Shown here in pieces: positions 54,916 to 64,000 of a stretch of 64,000 nt of DNA (position 1 is the stretch's first letter; each line of letters opens with the position of its first letter). The position numbers and the translations under genes are program-made. The notes beneath the pieces were generated by a model. The model made no database searches. It was given only the letters and a program-made list of their open reading frames with translations, and was not told where the DNA came from. The DNA is from Amphirosellinia nigrospora (Eukaryota; Ascomycota; Sordariomycetes; Xylariales; Xylariaceae): the NCBI GenBank assembly GCA_004123355.1, contig SCHM01000001.1:11604193-11668192 (forward strand). Reading direction: 5' to 3'.

Positions 54916-57900
54916 TGTGCCCGGCTAATTCGACGGGAGACTGCGGATATGGAAGGAGGAGGAAATGCTCGAGGGGTTTGACGGTGTTCCAGATGGGGAC
55001 TGCTTCCACCTTCTGGATTCTCGCGAACGGAACTGGGGTTCGATTGAAGACAGGCAATTTTCGACGGAGCCTCCGCGGCCCGACATAAGTAAGATCACGT
55101 GTGGAGCCTCCCCCGCCTTATTCACTGTTTGTCTCGCTAGCCTAGGAATTACCTACGTAGGTATCTCTGGCAATCAGAGACCCTTGATTCAGATGATTAA
55201 ATCGCACTCCAGATCAAAATTTACCGTCATAAGAGTGTGCATTGCATTTGGCTTTGCATTACCTGGGTTCCTGTACGGATTTACTCTTTTGATTTCTATT
55301 TTCATCCAATATCTGTAACAAGTTGTTAGACACCTCATGAGTAATCTCAGTCGACTCTTTTTGGGAAGGGGATTTTGATCTCAAAAAAGAGTATTTACAT
55401 ACAACCCCATCCACCATCAAGACACTAGTTTGCCAACCAACAGTAAACCAGACAATATGGTAAATAATACCTAAGTAATATCATATAAATTTCACTAAAT
55501 GCACTGGTATAACGTACCTACAGTAGGCTGATTCTCACATTCGATCACAACCTTCCCTGGATGGGGAATTCAGCACCCCTCCTCGTGTGACGTACTAACT
55601 AATAGAGTGGATTGGAGCTGGGAGCATCCGCGGTTTCATGTGGCATCCTATAGTTAAATACTTGGGTGGCTGATCAGCTCCTTTCAATTCCTCCCTTAGC
55701 TGCTCGATTTCATTTGGAGTCAACACTCGTCCTCATAGGACTGGCTGACTGGCTGGTGATTGACCGTTTCAGTCCCTCAATCGGTACGTGTGACAGGCAG
55801 GAGAGACAGGAGAGGAGTCCTGGAAATATCACATACATACTACCAACAGGTAGCTTTACGCCCCTCGGGGTTCGATGCAGTCAGCACCGCGCAGCCACAT
55901 ATATCGTAGCATGATACACAAGCAATGGGTTCTTCCAGTTGTTATGCTTCGTATTGTGAGGCCAATGGTCCATGTTATCAAGTTTGTCCTGTGGTTTTGC
56001 CCTGCATTACGTACCAAGGTGGGCTGTACCCGTATCACATCTATTTTCAGCACTATAACACGGCGTCGCAATAGGTAAGGTTGTTTCTGGGATATACTAC
56101 GCTAGCAGCTGATCATAGTACCACCGGATTACTCTGGAATATGGACCGAAATCGAATTTATGCGGTAGGGCCGGCTATGATCGCACATCATTGTGTCTGT
56201 CGCTGGACTATGCTCGATAGTCTCCCGGAGCACTGACGAAAGCTGACCAAGACTACGAACTTACATGCCCAATTAGGCAAGCTGTGTCGATCGACAGGAA
56301 CCAAATGACCCTCCAACCCTGTCCCTGCCCGCCCAAAATCAAAAATGAAGGCGTCAGGATGGACGTATTATGCCTAACTACAGATAGGCGAGGCAGGACA
56401 TTGCCATTCTTGTCCAATCTATGGGTTGTGTTGTTGGGGGCATTGCCCTTTTAAGATTCCGATTGTTTGGGCAGAATCTCGTGGGAATTTAAGACATACA
56501 TACATGTGTATCAATCTATCTATATGTAACCCGCATTCTATTCTCCCGAACCCAATCACTGAAGAAGCGCTTGCCTCTTCGCCTATATGTATACTCCCGC
56601 AGCCTACCTACAGTAGGTGGTGGGTTCAGTTGACCGTCGACTACCAAAATCTCTCACTCTCACTATTATTTACTCATCAACTACAGCGCAATCAATAAGC
56701 GCACGCCACCGTCGTCTGACTAACTGAGCATTCTCGCTGCCTGCTCTTATAGCCAGTGAAAACGATACTTAGTATCGCAAGTTAGCCCACTAAATAGTTC
56801 GGGTCGCAAGTGAGGTCTGTGGGCTGATGACCGCATAGCGCCAGAGTGCTGTGATGTCCCTGAAAGATAGCAGGAAAACAGGTCAGTCGGGTGAGAAAAA
56901 AAAAGGCTTGCATTGGGTGCACGGGATTACGTTGCGTTGCCGACACCAGATTTGCATTTGCCTGCACATTTGAAATCTGAGACAAGCGCCTGATCTGGCC
57001 CTATCGTCCCGCCATCAGTTTATTGGTCACCCGTTTCAAAGACGATATTGCATATAATATAAGACACTCCTTCTCGACCGACCGACCTGTGCTCGCTCCC
57101 CTCCTCGACGCGACACGGGCTTGGACTTTGCGGACCCAGAAAGAAGAAGCGTCAGACGTGTCACCGGGCGCGATTTCATTATCGTCCACTTACTTATCAC
57201 TCCCGGTTCCAGAGATCCAGACCGGCCGCTAATCTAAGCCTCTTCCCCTCTTCGCAATCAACCTTCCTCCACCCAAGGCGCGTGTGTCCTGGCGACGACT
57301 GTCAGCAGGGCATAAGTTTAATCTCGACGGCGCATCGTGGGTTGCAGCTTGCATAAAAGCGCCCGCAACTTGCAGCTGTAAGTGCATCGGACTAGACTTG
57401 CCTGCTAGGTACCTACTTGCTCGACCCTACCAGTCTCAACCCAATCCCGGTACGGTAGGTGTCTACAGGTACCCGGGTGCAGGTGCTAGGTACAAGGTAC
57501 CACCTACAAACTATCTCCTACAAGGCAGCCTACCTGTATAATCGGTTATAAGTAACAGCACAACCAGACCTATAAGCTCAGGTAGCTAGCTACCTACAAC
57601 CTTAGCAAGCTATAAGCAGGCCTGATTGAAGTAAAGGAACTTGTAGAGAACGAGGTCAGCAAACGCTTCTTCCTTTCCTTTCCTTTCAAAAGGAAGGTCA
57701 GCAACAGCAAGCAAGAGCCAATTTAACGCCACCTATCCACCAAACCCGAACCTAGACGATCGCTGCCGCCGCGCCGCTGCTGCCCCCCTGATTGACGTAT
57801 TTCACCTACGTCACTGGGCATTGTTTACTTGCCCATTAAGTAGTATTTGGGACCCAGCACTCAGCCATAACACCCTACCTAACTACAACTCTTCCCGGCT

Positions 57901-58087
57901 CCATTCGTGCAACATCAACAACCCCGATTGTATTGTCGCTCGTTGTCCCAGATCCCCGGATTTTTTGGTCAGTTTTGGACAAACAGCCGTGTTTGCTACT
58001 CCTACTGGCATAACAGCTATCCATACTCATTTACGCCCGCTTCTGCACTGAACCAGTTCACTCTGGGCCAGTCTACCTCCTCCCACC
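54916..58087. other. Long gene-poor interval (3.2 kb)
   Basis: Short open frames only, none with a motif. The part 57400-57620 is crowded with TAGGTA/TACCTA words and GGTACC palindromes. The last ~800 bases probably include the promoter and leader of the gene at 58088. Confidence 0.5.
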
Positions 58088-59191
58088 ATGAATCTCACAC
58101 AGGTGGCTGCCAGTAAGGCCAGTGAAGAAAAGATCCAGCCATTCGACCTAGGCGACCATACGTCGTCCACTGGAACCTCTACACCCACTCCGACAGAATC
58201 CACCGAGAAGCAACCCGGGCACGAGAGCGGGAAGAGCGAATCGAAAACGAAGAAACGGGGCTTGTTTGGCCTCGGCAAGAAGCGACACGAAGATAAGACA
58301 TCTACGCAGACCCGAGAATGGACGCAACCTCTAGCCCACCCAACGCGAGCAGTCGGGATACGACGAAACGATCCGCCACGGCATCTCCGGTCCCCATTGA
58401 GAGCCCAAATATGGTGCCTTCCTCCCCGGTCGTGGTCTCTATTCCTCATCCCCACGGATGAGCTCGCCAGCTGGGTCGCAGATATTTGAGCGAGATGTAC
58501 AAGAGAGTGCTGTTTTGCCTACTTCGCCCGCCATTCCATCCCATATTCAGACGGAGAACCATATCCCACCTGTCCTAGATGCTTCGTCAGAAGCCATCAC
58601 CGACGACCACTTGAACCCCGATACAGTCGAAATTGTCACGCATGTCTCCCACCAACCGGCCGCTGTAACAGTGGGTGGTGCATCTGTGTACGATGGTATT
58701 TCCGGCTCGTGGACTGAAGACCTCGCCGCCTTTTCGGACAAAGAAGAGTCGGCTTCGAACTATGGGTCGTTAGATTCGACCGACGTACGGCGTTTGAGTT
58801 TTATCTCATTTGCAGATGTTGTACAAGCCGAACAAGGGGCCCTGGCCTGGCTACGGGCAGCCGGGATTCAATGCATCTAGCCGGCCTCACATCTTTATCC
58901 TCCATGGGCGTCAACCGTTCCCCCTCGCCGATACGCTCTCCGGTATCCTCTCAGGCGCCCGAGGCGTCGCCACCCAACAGCAAATCCGGCTCTATCAAGG
59001 GAGTCAGTTTGTCACCTGTGAGGAAGCCGTTGGGTAGCCCGACTTCCACAGAATATAACCTGGGCCTGGGCCTGGGCACTGGCGAATTGGCCATCGAGAC
59101 TATGTCCCAAGCCCTGAGACGCACAGGTAGTACTGATCTCAGCACCGCACGGAGTCATCCGATCAGTCCCATTGAGGGTCCGTCCCGGTAG
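58088..59191 (+). CDS. Serine/proline-rich low-complexity fungal protein
   Basis: The start MNLTQVAASKASEEKIQPFD leads to a Ser/Thr-rich part with TKKRGLFGLGKKR. After frame changes near 58330 and 58470 come GSQIFERDVQESAVLPTSPA and the conserved-looking SVYDGISGSWTEDLAAFSDK and RRLSFISFADVVQAEQ. The end (after about 58870) has HLAGLTSLSSMG, RSPSPIRSPVSSQAPEASPP and LAIETMSQALRRTGSTDLS. Proteins of this layout are common in filamentous fungi and have no known function. Many SP motifs suggest proline-directed phosphorylation. Interruptions look like missing bases. About 368 residues. Confidence 0.6.
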
Positions 59192-62100
59192 TTCATACCC
59201 AAGTTTTTTTCATATTCGCATTGAAGATCACTACACAAGCTTACACCTAATCACGTGGTAATGCGCAATCGAGTTCGGAGCGGATTCCACATATTGGTTA
59301 TAAGCTGCGCCCTATTTGCCCATTTGTCGTTGGGGTTCTTTTGGCTTCGGGACTTCGAGAAAGCCCATGGGTGCTTTTGATAGCTTGTTGTTATACCCGT
59401 CCACGAAAATTCCTCTTGTTACTACAAAGTTTTATCAACATGAGCTGTAAAGAGTTCTGGGAGGTCTTTGTTGCGATCAACTACTACTGGGGCAGATAAA
59501 TGGATGGAAGGAGTTGGAAGATCAAAGTATGCATGGGTCTGTCGGTAGCGGTGAGGTGTTTTCTTTCTACTGGTTCCTATTACGCTCTTATTGTCAGGGG
59601 ACAGACCGTCACGATACGTGGTTTTTTTCTACCAGGGTGAAAGAAGGTATGGGGATAGCGAAGACATGGGTGGAAAGAATTGCGGTGCCTTTCTGCTAGG
59701 CTGTCAGTTGCTTATAAATTCCTTGGTTCTGCTCGTCAGAGGGACGAGGAAGGAGCGCGACGCTTGCTGAAGAAGATGTGGGTGAGAATTCTATTAGGAG
59801 ATGGAGATCAGATGAGATTCGTGGAGAGAATGGAAAAAATTCGAGACAGGTATTCTATCCCGTCCCATTCGTCAATTTACAACTCGATTCCCCCTTTTGC
59901 GCATTTGATTATCTGTTTGCTGCTCATATAGATCGGAGTGATCCTCTCCTCCTCCACTTGTTGAAAATAAAATAACATGGGATTCTTCTATGAACTTGGG
60001 GGTGCGCTAAATGGATCTTGTGTCAAGGGTGAATTTTGGTTTATGTCACGGTGATATACCTCAAGTACATTTATCATCCTCGGTTGATAGCCTGAGTCCA
60101 CTAATTGGCCATATCGCTGCTGCCTCCTCGACCTCGAATTCTCGTGCTAGTCATCGGAGCTAGAGGAGGCTCGTAGAGGGACTGTCTAACTAATGACTGT
60201 TCGAAGGCTGTAGAATATGGGATGTCATTATACCGTTGTTATGCGACGCGATTATAACTCAAGTCGTACAACATCTGGAAATGTCTCGAGCCCATAATAG
60301 CTTCACCACCACGGAGTAGCACAACATAGGGCTCAGTTACACGATTCAGGACATAGAACAAAGATGCAAATGTAAGCACTTACATTAAAGCCGTCCAGTT
60401 TTCATGTTATATGAGTTGGCTAATAAGTCGTTACGTATGGGTAGCTTTTTCAAGTATTGAAGGTTGTCTACGGGATATGACGAGTGTGTTTGGTTGTTCT
60501 CGCATCTGTTGTGCCAGTGACGCGCAAACCGTGGTATATCTCTCACGTATAAATCTACGGGATTAAACGTCCACCAAACATTGTGAAATATAATGTTCCA
60601 CTTTGTTTACTTGCATAGTCAAGTGTAGTGTACCTAGTTACTCGTACGTTAAAGTAGTCGCAATGTTCATTTCTAACCTGCATATTATCAATGCAGTCAT
60701 GCTTAGTACACTTGCTACTGTGAACCCGGTCTGGTTCTTAGATATTTCATTCAAATTTGGCCTTCTTTAATCGGCCCTCATGTTTTTTTCTTGCCTCAGC
60801 TGCTTTCGTTATTCGTTTCTCCCTGGTTTCTTAACTCCCCTTGATTATGGGTTGTTTAGTCCACTATAGGTCGAAAATGTGCGCGTAAGATATGCGGTGA
60901 GAGTTTTACCAGTTCCTGGATAGTATTGGTATATCAACTCCCATTGGGTGGTCGGTGAGATTTGGCGACCCCGAAAATATGTTGCCATCTACTGCGTGTT
61001 GGCGTCGAAAATTAAATAAAAAATCGCAGCAGAACTTAAAGGACCGCTGCTATTATCTCGGTTAGTACCGTACATAATCGACATATTCAATATCCTTGGC
61101 TATAGCATAGATGCTTAAGTCGGTTACCAAGGGGGTTAATCTGGCGAACTGCTTCGTATATGTAGAGACGTCAGCTGAGAACTCCTGGCCGAACCACCTT
61201 CCTATAATAAGTCCGAGTAAGGGACTGATGCTAACTGTTGCAGTTTCTCTTAGCGTCGACATTTGCGCTGAATAGGGAAGGTTGGAAATTTCCATCTCAA
61301 CAAAAACTTGTGTCGCAATGGTGTCATCTTTGACGGGCACCTGGTCCTTGTCCTTTAAACTCGGCCGAATGTGTCGATAGTGTGTAGTCTGGCGTTAAGC
61401 GAGCCACGATTAGGCCCGTCTGCCGAGAGGTTGATATGTCGATTTTGAAACCTGAGACACAAATTTAGACTACCGTGAGGACTATGTAATAAACCGCGTA
61501 TCGGCCCGCACCGCCCGTTGGCTTAGGTTACACTCGTGAACTTTTTTCTTTTTCTTTTTGAAACTCATCTCGTGTAACTACCGTGGTCTATGTTTACACT
61601 ACGCCTCCGACCGACAAAAGTTCTTGCATAAGTAAAAAAGGGTCACGAGATGATGTGCCCATCGGATTAAGGGCAATTCGATTTCACCCAATGGCGACGC
61701 CGGCTGATCAACCCCCCATCCAATATTCTACGTAATCCCCGAGGTCGATGTGGATATCGCGACAAAGAGATGAGGTCAAGAGACGGGGAGTCGTGTAGTT
61801 CATGTCGCATTGCTATTGGGCATCGTCGCGCATCCAACCCGACTGGCTGGGTCGCTTTGCTGCCCGCAATCTCCAATTGCTATATTCGTGTAGCTACTGC
61901 GTACACTAGTAGATCAATGGGGGGAGTGAAGAGGGACAGTACAGTAAGCAACACGCTATAGTTCGGTGCTATAGCTTCACAAAAGTTCATACCAGTTTCG
62001 GTTTCAGAGGAACAAAGGCTTACAAGTACCATGCTAGGTCGGACGGATAGATTGTGGTTTTGTGAGACATTTGGGGGTCAGAATGGCCGAAAAGAAAGTG

Positions 62101-64000
62101 GGCGTTAGCACTAGTAAATTCGAATTCTATCAATATGGTGAGGCGTAGTCGCTGATCTCCACGACGGGCTCTGCCCTACTGCTGACTCGAATGACCTCGG
62201 AAACGTCAAGGTTGCGTTCTTATGAAGAGCCGTTTAAAGACCATTTTGATAGATATTACGTCTGCCCAGGTATATACTTAGTATGGAAACTAGTGTAGGG
62301 GATATACTCCGGTATTGCAATCGTGCTCAATCCTCTGGGGACATGGAAAGGCTATAGAATCCGGGTGAATCGATGGTCTTGGGGACGGTTAAATGCTATT
62401 CCCCATTTAGCGGAGCTACCCTTTATTTTACGCCTTGTTATTTATGCAAGCACATCTAACTTTCGCAAGCGAGCTAAGAATGATGGGAGTTAAGACCTCA
62501 CTACGGACAGGCTTAAGAAAGCTAATTAGCATTTCCTAATTTACCTGCGAAAATGACATCGGACGACTTTCGAGTGAATTAGCTGGCGCTAGATACGCGA
62601 ATCCTAGCTAATTTGATAAGGGAGCTAGCGTAGTGTAGTTGAATGTTGATTCAGACTATCACCAAAGGAAAGCAACATGGTACGAGATTAACATGAAGAA
62701 ATCAAGGAACTGGGTAATCCACCATATTCTATTTTAAAGGAAATATACAATACATTGTAAACTTACTTGTATCTATCTCCCAAAGCGGAAACCTATCTAG
62801 TGGATTCTGGCTAAGCTGGTCCCAACAAGACGGATGCCTAGGGCGGTCGAGGTGCAAAGTAATGTATGGTACCCTAGCTCCTTCACATCTCCGTCTTTGC
62901 TGTTCCAATTGCCAATGTGCTGGGTCGGAGCATCGATCCCGGATATAGTCACAGGCTGGTCGAGGAGAGATTTTCAGACTGCAGGAGTGGTTGGTCTATA
63001 GCCGTACCAGTATACTAGGTACCAGTATGCTAGGTAATTAATTTCCCTTGTTTTGAACATGGTCGGGCTTCTGATAGTCCATATTTTGGGACCGATTTGG
63101 TGGAACTCTTGTTCATGGCTTGCTGCTCGTTTCTTTTCCCTTTGTGAAAGAATGAATATATCGGATGCTTGGCCTCTCGTGCCTATTTGTTGGCGGTGAG
63201 TCACGATGTATCTAAAGATAGTAAGCTTGGCTACAAGTCGTAATACAAGTATACATAGGTAGGCCAATGTGATTCCGTCCGCCTGCCTGCCTGCCTGCCT
63301 GCTGTAATGGTATTACGAACTTTAGTGGAGGAATGGGCATGCGGCAGTATAATATAGCCATACATAACTAGCTAGGTAAGATAGCCATATTCTTCTTGGT
63401 ATACTATTACCCCTTGTTGTATCAAAGAATTCGACGACAATTCTGAACTGGAACACTACGACGTGAGCAAGGAATGGTTAAGGCGGGATGGGCTTTTACT
63501 AGTAGTGTAGCTTCAGCAAGGCTGGTTGGCATACTTAGAGGATTTGGAGCTGTCAAGATGCCCACTAAAGACTACGCATGCTTTAGGTCCTCCTGGTAGG
63601 CCCCACCTTGAACAACCAATAGCTCGCCCCTGGCAGCCCCACAGAGTAAGATGTCTTACAGGCGGCCTGAGCTGCCCAAGACCAATTATGTTACCTCCAT
63701 AAGAACCTAGCAAGCAGGTACATGCGGTAACAGAGTGCAGCGCTTTTTCGTACTACTTGTTTGGAAAGGTACCCATGCTAAGTATTTATGGGTAAAACAA
63801 AATCATAGCGGGAACAGAGGGCAGCAGATGAAACAATTCTCAGCTTAATCTCTGGGTAAGGTATACTGATAATGCAGCGCGCGTTACCTAGCTAAGGTAG
63901 GTTAAGTAGGTAACAGCTGCCCGTCTAGATTTGACCTAATAAACACGTTGTCGGCGTCCATCCGTCTTCCTTCCCACTGACGTCCTGTGTCCCGCTGTCT
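59192..64000. other. Gene-poor right flank (4.8 kb)
   Basis: No gene is supported on either strand. Frames such as 61062-61340 (minus) and 62974-63267 (minus) have no motif. Base composition is AT-rich as in the left flank. Confidence 0.5.
63281..63302 (+). repeat. GCCT microsatellite, five units
   Basis: Five exact gcct units in a row. Confidence 0.9.

Noticed and set aside
1-64000. CRISPR array, bacterial operon or prophage
   Set aside because: No regularly spaced repeats are seen, and spliced genes with fungal families show a eukaryotic genome.

Overview
The window is from a filamentous ascomycete (Pezizomycotina; Sordariomycete-like, genus not decided). Evidence: many small GT-AG introns of about 45-90 bases, genes for IEC3, TFIIIC subunit 6, HIS7, MYG1, endosulfine, Sfm1, GPI11, ALG13, translin and mitochondrial ribosomal proteins, a U2 snRNA of the fission-yeast type, and intergenic DNA peppered with TAGGTA/TACCTA motifs. 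About 27 protein genes, one tRNA and one snRNA can be supported.

Layout. 0-6 kb: AT-rich, gene-poor DNA with degraded LTR fossils, holding a four-exon PARP-like ADP-ribosyltransferase (1553-2962) and a whole secreted ribotoxin-type ribonuclease (3937-4488). 6-9.4 kb: a DUF3632-like protein and a one-pass membrane protein. 10.7-23 kb: a housekeeping block with ornithine decarboxylase antizyme (with its programmed +1 frameshift site), HIS7, TFIIIC subunit 6, Sfm1 methyltransferase, IEC3, MYG1 and endosulfine. 23.6-33 kb: a decayed unknown gene, a sugar-type MFS transporter, a Vps62-family protein, a GNAT acetyltransferase, a small membrane ORF and a secreted CE1-type esterase. 33.7-40.7 kb: a BTB protein, an unrecognised gene, an F-box/ankyrin protein and an NmrA-like protein. 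42 kb: a solo LTR with a perfect target-site duplication. 43-55 kb: an SDR, tRNA-Val, GPI11, translin, U2 snRNA, mS35, ALG13, an F-box/zinc protein and mL58. 55-64 kb: mostly gene-poor, with one serine-rich protein at 58 kb.

A technical point dominates interpretation. Many conserved genes (HIS7, antizyme, MYG1, Sfm1, endosulfine, mL58, Vps62 and others) read correctly only if single bases, usually one G or C of a short run, are missing from this sequence. The pattern looks like residual deletion errors of a long-read assembly, not decay. Interrupted reading frames here should therefore not be called pseudogenes without read support. The exception is 23.7-24.5 kb, where in-frame stops lie in one continuous frame.

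Functionally most genes are unrelated housekeeping functions. Loose themes are RNA and translation (U2, tRNA-Val, translin, mS35, mL58, Sfm1, TFIIIC6, ribotoxin-like RNase), polyamine and histidine metabolism (antizyme, HIS7), and ER glycosylation/GPI anchoring (ALG13, GPI11).
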